Positions 43,562-57,454 are shown, counted from the first letter of the stretch. The stretch is 64,000 bases of DNA from Laguncularia racemosa (GCA_037954665.1 JBBMOL010000200.1:186001-250000), one strand, 5' to 3'. The notes: generated by a model not told the origin, from the sequence alone. Numbers and translations: made by a program.

Positions 43562-46500
43562 AATAATCACATAACTGAAATGTTACCATACCATATAATA
43601 CTAATGTGCTACTTTTACTATTTTCATGTTACATTAGCTGAAATAATAAGGGAAAAAAAGACTTTAACAAATTAAAAATAAAAACAACAAAGTTTTATAA
43701 TAGCTAAAAGAACAAAAAATAAAGCTATGGAAATCTTAGAGGACAATTATGGTGGCTTTCCTCAATTGATTGTTAAGCTACCCACTGCCAGCAAGAGGCT
43801 AAAAATTAACCAAGGTATAAAAAATTAAAATAAAATAAAATAAAAAAATTAAAGGTAGGCTACAACATACTACTATGGTAATAGCACCACCACCATTTTA
43901 AAGAAAAATAAATAAAATTTCAATATCACGTTCCTTCTATTACCCACCACTTATAGTAGAAAAGATTTATTTATTTATTTAATTTTGTGGTTGATAGTGA
44001 CCATCTTTTTTAGGTTATTATTAATTTTTTATTTTTAATTATATTTTTTTTGCTATATATATATATTATTCTTATTATTTATTCTTTTCCTTTTATTCTT
44101 TAGAGGTGATGCAATATATATATATAAGAGAAAAAAAAAACACATGATATGTGGTTTTTGAAAGTATGAGACCTAAGAGGGGTGATACCGGCCCCAACCT
44201 CCAAGCATTGAAAAATGTTCATTGTTAAAAGTTATCAAAAAGGGAAAAAAAATACATATTGTGTATTTTTTTTAAAAGTAAAACTTAATAATATGATGTA
44301 GATAATTAAATGGTAAGATGTTTAGTTATATATATATAAGATCATAGGTTTAAATCTCATAAGAATCATTTTACTTTTTTAAAATTGCATTTACTTTATG
44401 TCATTTAAATTATTTTTTTTAGTTTTTTATTTTACATTTTCCAATAATAATTAATAGCATTAAATTTCATTTATTAAAAACTATAATAACATTCTTAATT
44501 ATTTTTTCAAATTTTAAAATTTTTATTTAAGTATTAAATAATATGGAGATATACATACTATAAAAACAAAAAAAAAAAAAAAAGAAAGAAGGAAAATTTT
44601 GGTCTCCAACTATATTGTTCTAGATTCGTCCTGAGGTCTATACATGAGGATAGATGGGTGCCATTTAGACCAAAGGCAAAATGGTTATTTAGCCATCAAA
44701 AACCCTTATGAAGCAAATCTTTGAGCTAATTCCCCAATTTTTAATGCAAACAAAGTTGGGAGCTTGAAGTGGAAACCTGCCTCTTAAAGTTACAATGCAA
44801 TCTCTACTTTTTCCATAATTAATACTATTTTCTATTAGTAATGGATCCTAGCTTAAATACAAAGTAATTAGTGGTTATCAATTAATGAAGTAAAGCAATT
44901 TGACGGTCAAGATTAAAGGATCATTACAATTAGAGAAACATTACATATTTTGATTATTAAGTTAAAATTTAATTAATGTAAGTGGAGATCTAGTTTATAA
45001 TGAAATGGGTCTTTAACAAACAACAAAGTGCTTTTTAAGGGTATAATCAAATCAAATGTTAGCATAAAAAACATGGGTTAAGAGTGCACTTCAAAAGGGT
45101 TAACATAGAAAAAATCAATTCTAAATTAAAGATGAGTTAAAGATTAATATCAGTTCTTTTAACTCCCCTGTAAAAAGAGATGAGTTCAATTACGGATCGG
45201 TTTTTTGAAATTCCCTTTATTTATTTATTTTTCTTCTTTAAGCAAAACCCATTTTCCTTAGTTGGTTTGTTGGTGATTATTCTTTTATCTACTTTGTTGT
45301 TCTTAAGCCTGCTCCAGGAAAAAAGAAAAAAAAAAAGCCTTTCATCTGTGAGGCCCATGAACTCGTTGATGGGCTGTATTATCAGATTTTTTTAGACCCT
45401 TTTTCTGGTTTTCTTGATCCATCATAGCAAGTACCGCATTCATGATCAATCCAACAAAAATATATGGGGGAGGGGGGTTGGAAAAGAAAGGAAAACAATA
45501 CATGATGCGCACGTGGCATTAAATGGCACCCAACCTATTTTGGCGAATTAATGGGCAGGATATGAATGTAGATGTATACGTTTACATATGGGAATTAATG
45601 AACAACCTAAGTTTGGAGTAGGATGGAAATGGCATAAATAAGAATAAATGTGAAAATAAATGCATCCAACCTTAACAGCTGACAACGTATTTGATTCAAG
45701 GGAACACCACAGGACCTTCAAATTAAATTTTATGAGCTTCAATCAATGAATATACACTTCCTTCTCGGAGATCTTAAAATAAGCAACCCATAATTTTTGC
45801 ATTAGGATACTATTAAATGCTACCTACAGATGTATATTGTCGCAGTATGAATTCGTGTATATCTTTCTTTTTGGATTAAAATACATTAAATTAGTTGTTT
45901 CGGTGATGGGAGTAACTTTTAGGGTTTTGTCGATGGAACCATTAAATCCACCGTTTGATTGTGAAGATGCGTATAAGAGTTAGTTTCAATATTAAGCCGA
46001 CATTATTAATTATTAAAGACCAAACAGAAAACCAGAGCAACAAGCAAATTGACCAGCTCATAAACCTAACTAGAGGGTGTTAATGGAAGTAGGTGCGGAG
46101 ACTTGAAGGTCACACTGAGATACAATAAAATCTCTCATTCATTTTCGTGTTGTTAGGTGTAGAAGTGATGTGGGATTCATAAAAGTGCATATTAAATTTG
46201 GGTTCATGCAGCAACCATCTAATCTGCAGATGTGGTAGGTGATTAATCTTTTTCCCACATTAAAATGGCAGCAAAAATTTCCTCATAACTCATTTTCACT
46301 CCCCTGAAATTGAGTGTGCATGTGAACATGATGGACCCATCTTCTTGAAATACAATATAGGATAATATATTAGTGTTTTAACATTTTCTTTTCACATTAT
46401 AAACTTGAATTTTATATGTTTGCTAAAACTTTATAATCTGCTGATTTCCTTTTGGCATTGATGAAGTTGCCGAAATGAGGTTGAATATTTGGAATGAAGT

Positions 46501-47841
46501 AGCATTTTATTATGCCACCTTAGTTTGCCATATCTCTAGCATCATAATCGGCTCGAATACATGCGTCGATGAAGTGATTTATCATCAAGCACTTTAGTTA
46601 TGAATAAGCGGATTGCTGATATAGAGAGACCATGGCCAATATGAGTTGGAAATTTCGAAGATGCAATTGTGTGTGAAGGCAGTGGCATGGATTGATGATG
46701 GTTGATCATACGACAAAGATGAAAGTGTGATTTTAGATATCAAATATGGATATTGGTGTTGCCTCAGGATGCTGGAGATGCTTTTGTGTGCAATCATCTA
46801 TATTGCTCCTCCTCCGTCCCGTGCATAATAAATTAACACTAGCAAACGGCAGACCTGTATTGTAAGTCTAATTAATTACGTGGTTGTATTATATGTACAA
46901 TAACTTATAAATGCACAATAAAATCCTTCAACAATTTTCCTCTAAAACTTTGAAATTTCAAAAATTTTAAATATGAAAGCAATTACGAAAAGGGTGGAAG
47001 TGGTTTCCATTTTCAAACATAGATGACAAGAAGAAAGTGGGAGGTTAAGGGGTTAATGTCTTATTGAAGTTTAGGTGTTTCCTATACTAATAGTGGGGTT
47101 ATTAGGTAAATATATTGTATATCTCTTTATTATAAAGATTTACTCATGAAATGATCGTGTGCCTCCCTCGTTTTCTTACTTATTTTAAGGTATAGCGTAT
47201 AGGTGTAAGTGCAATGTCACTGTCTTACCTCTTGAGTTTTTGTAATTTCTGAAATTCATGAAATAAATAATTAAAAAGCCTTTTAGCCCGATCGTATTCA
47301 TGCAAGGCCTAATATTATGAACATATGGATATAGGGAAAGTGATTACTAATTCCTACGCATTTAATGTTAAAATTACACATACAAAAAAAAAAAAAAAGG
47401 TAAGTGACAAGTCAATATGCTATCAATAATAAGTTAAGAACAATACAATAAGCGCGATATAAAAGATAGAATAGATTATTCATCAATTTCCGACTATTGC
47501 TATAAAAATTTCAGGTTTTAGGATTTGTATGTTATGTGTCAAATAGGGAATGACACATCAGAAGTTGAGAGGAGAGAGAAAAAAAAATCTAAACAGAAAA
47601 GTGACTTCAAAGGGGAAATATTAACGAATGTCCTCTATTATATGGTTATAACATATATTTATGTTCAACAATAACATATAAGTGGGATTAACATGAAGTT
47701 TTAATTTTCAAACATCAGTATAAGAATTTTTGGAGATAAAAGGAAAGTAAGTTGAATGAAACAATTGTACTGGTTGTTAGATTTTTAAAAAATGATAAAT
47801 TAATTTAATATGATGTGTATTTTAGAGTGCATGCATTGTAA
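43562..47841. other. AT-rich intergenic region, no gene seen
   Basis: Homopolymer and (TA)n-rich sequence. Frames at 45180-45395, 45548-45742 and 46594-46797 have no domain and look random. Confidence 0.5.
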
Positions 47842-47849
47842 GTTTCACC
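47842..47849. repeat. Target duplication of hAT-2, left copy
   Basis: GTTTCACC, identical to 51550-51557. Confidence 0.93.
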
Positions 47850-50800
47850 TAGACATAGGATAAGGCCCATGAATCAGCCCGCCAATTCAAGCCTGTGAAC
47901 CTATCCTTTTGAAAAATAGGCCCTGTAGTTCAAAAACCGAGTTACATTATATAACTCGGCGAATCGGCAAGCCCCAAATCGGCCATCAATCTACCAATTT
48001 ACGATCAATTTGAACCGGCGGGTTGGCTCACTATATTTGCTCAAAAAAAAAGTTGTTGAAAAACAAGACCCCTAACACTCTTTGAATTTTGAAACATTGA
48101 AAACCATTGAGGAATAACGAAAGAAGGTAGATATTAAAAAACACTACCTTAATACATGTTAAAAAAGAAGGAAAAAAATTATCAAAGGAAGCAAGAACAG
48201 AGTAAAGAAAATATTGAACTTAAAGGCTTCAACTTTGCAACATTGGGGAAGAAAAACAAAAAAAAAAAAAGAAGATGGCTAGAGAGAAATGCGGAAGGAG
48301 GACACAGGATAAAAACAGTCAAATTTGCACTAAGAGAATTTGAAAGCATGGAGCCCATTTTGAAAAAAAAAAAAACGTGTAGGTATATAGTATTGCAGAT
48401 AGTGAGGAATAGGTTTAAGTCATTGGTGTATGTGTAACATGCAGATGTTCAAATTTTCATATTTGAATGTTGCAAAGGAGAAAAAAAAAATTAAGCATGT
48501 TGTTAGATGTTGTATAAATTGATAGTGCAGTTTGAAGAGCAAAATTATCAACTCAAAAAACTGCACTCACTCTTGTCTTCTACTCTCATCTTCAAATTTA
48601 TATACTCTCATCTTCTATTTGTTGTGTTCGCATCTTCTACACTGTCAATACCTTGTAAATAATTTATGTTATATTTCTTGCCAATTGTTAAATAAATTTT
48701 GTCTCCTTATCTGCCCATATCAAAATTTTATAATTATCCTAATATTAAAAAATGGCAAGTTATTTTGGCAATTTAGGTTTTCTAAAAAAGATCATTCTGA
48801 AAAAAAGTGATAAGGTGGAATCTATAGAAGAAGCACCTCAACAATATTTTGAATTGGATGATTATAATATCTACGACTTTACCAACAAACACCTAAAGAA
48901 CTTGATAATGCCACTCATAGGCTTTCATGAAATGCCTTTTAGTGGACAAAGTGAACCACTACCACGATATAGCAGTGAGAAGAAGGGTAAGACGATGTGC
49001 AAGAAGTGTTAGACAAAGAAATTCCAGGGCACTTACATAGCCTATCCGACTCCACAGGTAAGCCACCAGCACTACTTAAATAAAAAAAAAAATTACTAAA
49101 CATTTTTGTAAATTTGCAGGGGAAGATGGTAGTAACTGTGTTTATTGCAATTACTACCAATTAAGTTATGTATGGAAAAAGGAAAAAGGGTATGGCACTC
49201 TTAATATGCACATGTGAGCGAAACACCTTACAGAGTGTAGCATAGATAAATCGCAACAACAAATTTTACAGTTAATAGAATCGCAAGGACGAGGCTTATT
49301 TCGTTATTTTGCTGATAGACAACAAGTTCTATTTGTATAATACTTAGCAAAGTATAACCTGTCATTGATTCACGTAGCTTCCTTGCACCGGTTGGAGTAT
49401 GAGCGAAAAGCGCTGAATCCAAGCTCATAGACTTCCGACTCAAAAACCATACAAAAAACCACCATTAAGCTATATCATAACGGTAAACGTGAATTAGCCA
49501 CTCTTTTCAATTCTCTTAAGACACATGTTTCCATTTGCGTAGATATATAGATCGATCTGTGGCAAGAAGATTCATACATGGGAGTATCATGCCACTGGAT
49601 AGATGATACATGGCAAGTACAAAAAAGACTAATAGCTCTAAGGGTTTTCAATGATCTCTATATGGCACAAAACATTTTTCATATTATAAGTTTTATTTTA
49701 GGTGAATACAATTTGACAAAAAATATTTTTTCAATTAGTTTTGATAATGCGGCTGCTAACACGACATCCATTAATGAACTTTAAACTTTATGTCAACCCA
49801 CATTAGGTGGGATATTTTTCCACATTCGATATGCCTGTCATATTTTAAATCTTTGCGTTAAGAATGGTATGAACTATTCAGAATTTAAAATGTCTCCAAT
49901 AAGACAACTAGTATGTTTTTTAATTGACCATCCTTTCATAAATAAGGCATAGCGAAGATTTTATATTGAAAATGGAATAAGACCTAAAAAAATTAGAAAG
50001 AATGTTAAGCATAGGTGAAATTTCACCTATCGACTTTTAGAAAGTACACTTGCTTATAAAGATACATTATATTCTTTCGCTACCATGAATGTTCCAAACA
50101 TTTCACTACACTCCAACGATTAGGATATATACAGTAAAATGTTGAATGTTTTAAAAGTTTTTCATGACTTTACTTTAACATTTTCTCAAGTATACCAAGC
50201 TATTGTTCATCTTTTCCTTATGAATGTGGTGAATATACTGCTGGTGCTACTCAATTCCCGATCCAACACTTTTCTATAGGTGACTATAAATGATATGGCT
50301 GCAAAATGATTGCAATATTATAAACAAATTTCAGCAATTTATCTAATTGCTTCTATTTTAGATCTACGATATAAAAAAGACATGTTATTAGAATATCTTA
50401 ATTTATATTATTCCATTGTTAACGTATTCTGTGAACGGAAGACACTTATGCCATTACCACCACACAAGAACTACACCGAGCAGTCCAGGTAACGAAAGAA
50501 TTATTTTCTAACTTTTGCATTGCATTCAATGGTCAAATGTCCTAAACTCCCTCACCATCCCTCGGCTAACATGTTACTACCCATGATCCTACCCTCATTG
50601 CATAATGAATGATGTTGTGAAAGTTAAAGCAGCATCGTTCCAAGTTAACCAAGTACACTGAACTTGACGATTATTTCAATACACACTTCGAATTTAGTGA
50701 CAACAGTATCACAAATTTCAACATCCTCAACTAGTGGATGAGGCATAGGAATACGTATCCCATACTCTCTCACATGGCTCGCTAGGTTTTGGCTACTCCC

Positions 50801-51549
50801 ACATCAACGATAGTTATTGAACAGGCACTCAGCACGGCAAGCCTTATCCTATCCCAACGAGCGATCACAACTGTCACTTGTCAACTTTTAGGCAGTGACT
50901 TGTGTGGAAGATTTGTCGAAGGCAAGGAGTCACACATAAGATTCGTACAAGACATCTAGTGAAAAAGATAAATACTTCAACGACTTCATCCCATCGAGTG
51001 GAAGCTCCACTAGTTTTAACCCTAATATTGGGTAAGCTAAATAATTTTGTAAGATTAGTAGTACTACCTTATTTATTTTTTGTACTAAGTTAGAGTTAGA
51101 CATATTTTGTAAGGGGAGTAGTACTTCCTTATTATTTCTATTATTTACTTACACAATATTATTATCATGTATAAGAGGTAAAGCCAAATGTCCCCCCTTT
51201 TTTCTATAATAATTTTACTTAATTAATAAAATTCAGGGCTAGCGTCCCACCAACCCCCCCATCCCCCCTCTCAATGTATAGGGTATTTCCACCAATTAAT
51301 TCTAAAACATTGTATATTGACACAAGAAATTGTAGCTTGAATTCCAACATTTATAAATTTAAAGAAAAAAAAAACAACTCAAAAAATACACACAGATAAA
51401 TATCAAATAATATAAAAAATATGTATTAAAAAATGGGGATTAAAAAAAGTTAACCCAAAAAAAAAACTAGAAGGCCCGGTTCTAGTTCCCCCTCCCCATA
51501 GCTCTTGACTCAGCAGTTTCGAGCCGGTTCTAAACCAACTGGATGTCTA
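47850..51549 (+). mobile_element. hAT-2, 3.7-kb hAT transposon with perfect 8-bp duplication
   Basis: The ends are TAGACATAGG on the left and TAGACATCCA on the right (reverse complement), with GTTTCACC repeated exactly outside. The element carries a degenerate hAT transposase on the plus strand. Subterminal DNA near 47870-48025 is GC-richer with CGGC-type blocks (for example GAACCGGCGGGTTGGCTCA) and near 51505-51540 a related GAGCCGGTTC block. The perfect duplication suggests a younger insertion than hAT-1, yet the transposase is badly broken, so it may have been mobilised as a non-autonomous copy. Confidence 0.92.
48752..51035 (+). pseudogene. hAT transposase of hAT-2, broken
   Basis: It starts MASYFGNLGFLKK at 48752. 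A BED-finger remnant follows (MCKKC near 48996-49010, broken by TAG 49009-49011 and later lesions). The core begins IDLWQEDSYMGVSCHWIDD (about 49551-49607, with the first catalytic Asp), FSISFDNAA (about 49730-49755), and ACHILNLCVKNGM (about 49834-49870). The conserved RWNS-type motif reads R-stop-NF at 50013-50024 (TGA 50016-50018). A DUF4413-like block includes ISAIYLIASILDLRYKK (50329-50380). The C-terminal dimerisation domain is recognisable as MRHRNTYPILSHMAR and LATPTST then EQALSTA (about 50740-50840). It has more damage than hAT-1. The family fit is strong; the exact end is not. Confidence 0.87.
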
Positions 51550-51557
51550 GTTTCACC
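51550..51557. repeat. Target duplication of hAT-2, right copy
   Basis: GTTTCACC, identical to 47842-47849. Confidence 0.93.
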
Positions 51558-54500
51558 CTTTACATGTCTTTAAAAGAGTGACGTAAAGATGGTAAGTGCA
51601 AGAATGACTTAAAAAGAGAGATGGAAGTGAGGAATGAATAGTCTCAAGAGCTCAAACGCATAATTAATAGGCAAATAAGTTTTGAACATCGACTTCAATA
51701 TTTTTTTAATATGCACAATTCGTTCTTCATATGAGCCTTATTTGACCTTTAAGAGCAACAACTTAACCGTACAACTCTATTTCTCTTATCTTATTATTAT
51801 GTGATATAAGGAAAAACTCTTTCAATATTTATAGAGTATAATCATTAACGACATCCATTATATTACATTAATGGTCAACAATTGAGACAAGTCCTTCTCT
51901 TGATAGAACTCTTCATAGACTTCCTTGGATTTAGCCCATAGAGAGCTTTTTATGAGTGCATGAGCTTCCCAAAAAAAAAAGTTGATGGCAAACAAGTTGA
52001 TCCAACAATTCTTGTTTAAGTCCCACCATGTTAAATCTTTTTAAGTCGTCTTATATTCATATACCTAACTCTCTAGATCCTATCACTAACTCAAAAAGCC
52101 AAACCCAAGTTATCGTTAGCCCTACACACATAACATGTGTGTTACTTATAGTTCCTTAGTACCCATTATATATGTTTGGGATCATTAGGTACGTATCATG
52201 TGCCTTCAATGTGAGTCACATGCTTCATATGATGTGAAAAGAGTGATGCAATTTAAGATGACAATTTTAAATGGGATTAAGTAAAGAGGGCTCAAAGCGA
52301 AAGAACGAGTAATCTTAGTTGGCTCAAGCACTTATGTGTCTTCCAAAAGAGTTTCCAAACTTCAACTTCGTTGTTCTTGATATCTTGTTCTTAGACTTTG
52401 TACTAGAAACTCTAAAGCTTGATCTTTTGAAGTTTCATTAAAAAAAAAATCTCTTTAAGAATGAAAATTAAGTGGTATTTATAGGACTTTGTAATGAATC
52501 ATGGTAGTTATAGCGAATTAGCTTAACCGAATTATTTTATGCTTATCTATAGAGCTTCTAAAAGGTGTATGCCTTTGACTGAACTGTTGAGAACATGAGC
52601 TTATCAAGCAAAGTTAAGACTAGTTGAGCGCATTTTAATTGAGATATTCGTAACTCAACAAATCAAAACTCCCTAAAGCATGTCAAATATAGAGCTTAAT
52701 CACTTGGATGTTATTAAAAATCCCAACAAATAGTTTAGATTGTTATTTGACATTCCCATTCAATATAATCATATTCTATCCCTATACATGTTGGTTTAGA
52801 TTGTTATTTGACATTCCCATTCAATATAATCATATTCTATCCCTATACATGTTGATTTAGAAAAGTGTTGACTTTTTATTAGTTTTAATTACTTAGTGTG
52901 CATTTTACTAGCTAAACCATTAAAAAAAAAATGATGCACCTTCCACCACATGTTTAAGATGTAGATGTTGTAGTGAAATCTTCTATTTATAAGGCAATGT
53001 CATTGTTTTGTCTTTCATACAATTATTCATTTGATATATAAAAGGATGATGGCTATTCCACTTTAGCGTTTTTAGTTATCCACCTCCAAATCAAGCAATC
53101 AAACCAGATAGAAAATTAATAGTTTCAAGTTGTGAGGTAACAAGCATGCCATATAAATGGCATAAAAGAAAACATATATTATCAAAGTGAAAAGGTGCTA
53201 AAAACTTTTGAGATTTTGTAATGATGTTAATATTGAGAAATTAATTAGAAGTAATTACATTTGTTACTTAATTAATTTGATTTTCTTTTTTGTGCATCTG
53301 TTTAACCTATAAAAGGTCAGAACTAAATAAAATAATTTTATTTTGATAACCTAATCGCAATAAAATGCAAGTGTTGATCCAATATTAGATGGAACGAAGG
53401 TTGCCTCTTGGTAATTAAGCCAATATTACTCTCTCTCTTTTCTAACTTAATTGTAACTTTTGGAGAGTGAGAGATTTAAAATTAGTCTATTTTATTAGAA
53501 AACTAGTATTCATACCAATAAGTTATGGAAGTCTTTAGCTAGCAGTATTTACAAATTTGTTTGCAATTTAGTTCTTAGAACTAAAGTAGCACACAAATGA
53601 GCAAAAGTCAAGTGATCTCAACTCTCTCAATTTATTATTTACAAAAAAAAAAAAAAAAACTCTCCATTTATTCTTTGACACACTAGAAGATGAGGCTTAG
53701 CATCGATAATAATACTTACATTTGATTGTATTTTCTTATAGATAAAAAAAAAAGAAAAGAAAAAAGAAAAAAAGAGACTGAAGGAGTCGATATTGGAATC
53801 ATCTAACTTTTTTTTTTCCCTTACTAATGATGGCTATGGTTCCACATAATTTAATTACGAAAGCCAAATTATCACTTTACCTAAAGAGAAGGGAAATGGT
53901 TTACCTGGTATTTTGGACTGCAGTATCCATCTTGATAATTAAGAATACAGATATTTTAGTTAAGAGGCAATATTAGATTTCAAAAATAGAACAAAAATTA
54001 ATTGTTGTCATTAATGTATTAAGTCTTTCGATATATTTCTATTCGTGGCCAAAGTTTTCATCTTTTGCTATTTAAGTGTTTGCATTTGATTTTAAGGAAT
54101 AAAATTCACAGCAAATTCACTTGGGGAAATAATTATTCAATTTTCTTCTTATTCCATAGAAAGTTGTTATTACTTAAAACCATTTCCAATAAATTAATAT
54201 TACTTAAAATATTAAATAGTAATTCATGACTTTAACTTATAAATTATCATTCGGTTGCACATTTATTGTCATTACTATAAATACCTTATCCTTATAATTT
54301 ACACCTCTCTAATTCTATTATCTATTGTAAGGATATAATTGATATTTTAGTCCTATTCAAATATAATTCTTTATATTATTTATGTCATATATTATTTTAT
54401 ATCAACTGAATAATATAATATATATATATAATGATTACATTTTTATTCAATTTCTAATGAATTACAATTCAATTCTTTCTTTATTTCATACGATAAAGTA

Positions 54501-55480
54501 AGCAAATTGTTAATATAATCTGATTTCATATAGTTTTAAATTAGAGTTGGAATCTAGCTAAAATAAATAATAAAGTTGGAGGATTTGGCAATGGAAACAT
54601 GTAATGCCATCATATAAACCTTTGTTAGAATTTGATTAATCTCTCCTATTAATTATTTGGATTATAGTATGTATTTTTTATTTGTTTGTTATCTATATAT
54701 CTATTTGCATTATTAAAACAATCGAGATTGTTCAGTGTCTTAAGTGTTAGTAGGCCCCTTAAAAATGCTATAAAGACTTCATGTGTTTATCTTTATTAAC
54801 CACAAAATAATTGGAAAATTCATCATTTATAGTAGCTGTACCCTAATCTTACATTTTAGGAGTGCTTATTTATTTACATACCGGCGGTTATTTGTAATAT
54901 CAAAGAAGGTAGGGTGGTTTTGGTATCTTTTAAAAACATTATAATATTAAGTATATAAAATATGGAAAGTACAAGTAAGAGACTTAATTGTTTATCAAAT
55001 TTTCGATACTCATTACTCGGGCGAGATGTGAGAAAGTATTGTTATCAAAACATTCTTAAAACATTAGAAAAGTAGGGTTAAAATGAAACAAATTGTGATA
55101 GGGATTGGTAATTTAAAAGAGATTATTAAATTTGGAAGGGCCTAGTGAGGATACGGTCTAGCAAAGGCAAAAAAAAATTGAATGCAATAGAGAAGTGTCC
55201 AACTATTCCATTAAATTCAAATATCAAATACAAATACAAACATAGGGGCTTGAAAGGTGTGGGCACTGAGATTTTGGCAAAAGCATTAAATGCATTTCCC
55301 TTCATTGAATATCTTGCACCACTCCCTCTTCGATGACCCAATTCACAATAAATGACAAATAGCCATAAATGAAACATTAATGGACCCCATAAATGAAATT
55401 TTAAATAAATTGGAACTACATTTATTAGATATATACAACATGGCCATAGACTAGTTAATTTTCTGAATTAATAAAAGGGG
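51558..55480. other. AT-rich intergenic region
   Basis: No gene is supported. Contains one tandem duplication (52733-52854) and many A/T runs. The opposing frames at 55126-55377 (minus) and 55145-55336 (plus) overlap each other and show no domain. Confidence 0.5.
52733..52854. repeat. Two tandem copies of a 61-bp unit, apparently identical
   Basis: GTTTAGATTGTTATTTGACA begins at 52733 and at 52794. I see no differences between copies, so the duplication is recent. Confidence 0.95.
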
Positions 55481-55705
55481 CTGCCTTGCCTACTGATTGA
55501 CGTGTCTATGATGAACTATAACTTCCCCAAGTTTCATTTCAACAACAACAACAACAACAACAACGCAACCCCAACCTTTTTGGCTCTCCGTTTGTTGTTG
55601 CATCGTGTCTTCTTTGCTTGGTTTTCCTTTTTTTTTTTTTTCTGTTCCTTTATGATTTTCTAATCTAGTATAGAGACGGAGGTCAAAGTCGAAGGGAAGC
55701 AGCAT
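55481..55705 (+). promoter_or_regulatory. Likely 5' leader of the CFL1-like gene with CAA repeat
   Basis: An AACAACAAC run (about 55540-55564) and a long T run (about 55625-55641) precede the start codon. Such low-complexity pyrimidine or CAA leaders are common in plant transcripts. TATA-like AATAAAAGG is at about 55470-55478. Transcription start not determinable. Confidence 0.4.
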
Positions 55706-55999
55706 ATGGGTGCAGAGGTTGCTGTTAATGTTGGGTACATGAAGAAGGGGTACGAGTACGAAGAAGATAAACTTACAAAAGATGGGAATGAAACTCAATC
55801 TAGGACGACACTTATCACACGTGACCTCCTAGGTGTAGGTGTTGGTGTTGGTGCTGGTGTTGATGTTGGTGGTTCCAGTACTCTCAATAATAATTTTAAT
55901 AGTATTAGTAGTAATGAGATCGAGTTTCAGGAACAACAGCACGAACTGGACCTCGATTTGCAGGTTCCTACTGGCTGGGAAAAGCGACTTGATTTGCAG
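55706..55999 (+). CDS. CFL1: CURLY FLAG LEAF1-like protein, exon 1 (N-terminal part and start of WW-like segment)
   Basis: Exon 1 codes for residues 1-98, from ATG 55706 to CAG|GTAATT at 55999. It has an acidic Lys/Glu-rich start, a low-complexity GVGVGVGAGVDVGG stretch (about 43-56), an EAR-like LDLDL (81-85) and the start of a WW segment VPTGWEKRLDLQ (87-98, first Trp at 91). CFL1 of rice and its Arabidopsis relative are WW-containing proteins that regulate cuticle development; the Arabidopsis protein binds the HD-ZIP IV factor HDG1 and represses its targets. The name rests on recalled domain layout and C-terminus, not on a search. The frame has no lesion and continues exactly into exon 2. 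Confidence 0.88.
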
Positions 56000-57454
56000 G
56001 TAATTACTTGATTTATCCTCTTCCTTCAGCTTTATTTATTTATTTCTTTTCCTGTTTTGGGGGTGCGATGCGATTGATTCTGAAATTATGGTTTCTATGT
56101 TATGGTATATTTTGAATTGGACTTTTGGGCACGAAACTTATTGTGAATCCATGGCTCTTCAGAAGAACCGGAACGATCTGATACGGTTAGGACCGAAAGA
56201 TTCATTTTTTGTGTTTGGTGGGGGTGTATTACAAGTGTTACTTCAAATCTTCAGGGAAATAAACAATCTAGTTTTGGATGATAGGGATTATTTTGCTTTC
56301 CCGCTGATTCCTCCTTATATGATAAAATCCTTTTTTTTTTTTTTGGCCAGAATTATGGCTTATTTCAGTCCCTTATCATGTTATAATGTATTAATATTAT
56401 TATTTGGCTTTGGATAGCGGGTGCTCTATATGCGATTCTTGTATATGTATAGTCGTATAATCTATAATTGGATGGTATGTGCCTCCCCTGTTAACAAATT
56501 TTGGGGGATGAGTCTACAGTCCGGTTTTTTGGGCTTTTGCTTTGGGAATTTTTTCCCCCGAGTATTTTGGGCATCGCATCTGGCTATGGAAATTGAATCG
56601 TCTACTTTTTCCTTTAACCAACTGCATAAAAGTACCTGATTCTTTGGGGACCAAAAAATATTCTAAAATTCTTGTATAGACTAAAGAGTTTTTTTTTTTT
56701 TTTTTCCGTATGTTTAATTTGGCCTGCCTCTTTTCGCATGTTTAAATCAAGGTTCGGTTCAAACCACATACATACTCCATAGACCACCTCCATCTTTGTA
56801 ATAGATTTTTCTGACTGTTTTTCGGCCAGGTCATCGCCCATCCAAGAAAAGCTTTATTTAGGGATTGACGGGTAAAATGGCATAGACAAATAGGAACTTT
56901 GTTAAAGCGCGCCGCGCCAACCTACCACACCACCCCCCCGCGGGGACATCGTGTCAAATCCCTGTTTGTTTGTTTTTTTACCATTCAATATTTCCGAGGT
57001 CATATCGCTTGCAGTTAAACTACTTGTAGACCTGATGATTCCAGTAGAGACTTCATTTTCTTTCCCCACATGAAATTCTGCAGTTCATAGTATTCATGCA
57101 TACATACTTAAAAAGACGGGGGTTTTCCTAATCATTGAGGCAGAGGCGCCACTACTACGACAAACTCAATATGCTTTTTATTTAGCTGGTTGCAGATTTC
57201 TTCAATTAAAATTTGGTGCAATAGAACAGTAAAATAAGAAGAAGAAAAAAATAGATAGGTAGCAGGAGGAAATCTACTATAATCGAGTGCTCTGTTCTTT
57301 CCTCATTTCCCTTGCATCCTTCAATCTGCACTGTGTTCCTTTCCCCTGTAAATTGTAATATTTGTTTCGTGGAAAACATTGTTTTTTTTTTTTTTTCGCT
57401 GTTAGCTGTGCTGGAATTCGATGTTGATTTTCGTCTATACTTAATTTTTCTCAG
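56000..57454 (+). other. Intron 1 of the CFL1-like gene (1455 bp)
   Basis: Donor CAG|GTAATT (56000) and acceptor TTTTTCTCAG (57454) keep the frame in phase 0 and join DLQ to SGKVY. A second AG four bases later (57458) would shift the frame, so 57454 is chosen. The open frames inside (56088-56417, 56421-56639, 56614-56841 minus) have no domain. A GC-rich patch with GCGCGCCGCGCC is at about 56906-56948. Confidence 0.88.

Noticed and set aside
48532..48810. Plus-strand frame upstream of the hAT-2 transposase
   Set aside because: It overlaps the transposase start in another frame and has no domain; probably leader sequence.
49228..49443. Minus-strand frame in hAT-2
   Set aside because: Antisense to the degraded transposase, no motif.
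56088..56841. Open frames in the CFL1-like intron
   Set aside because: No domain; the donor and acceptor on either side join the two exons in frame.
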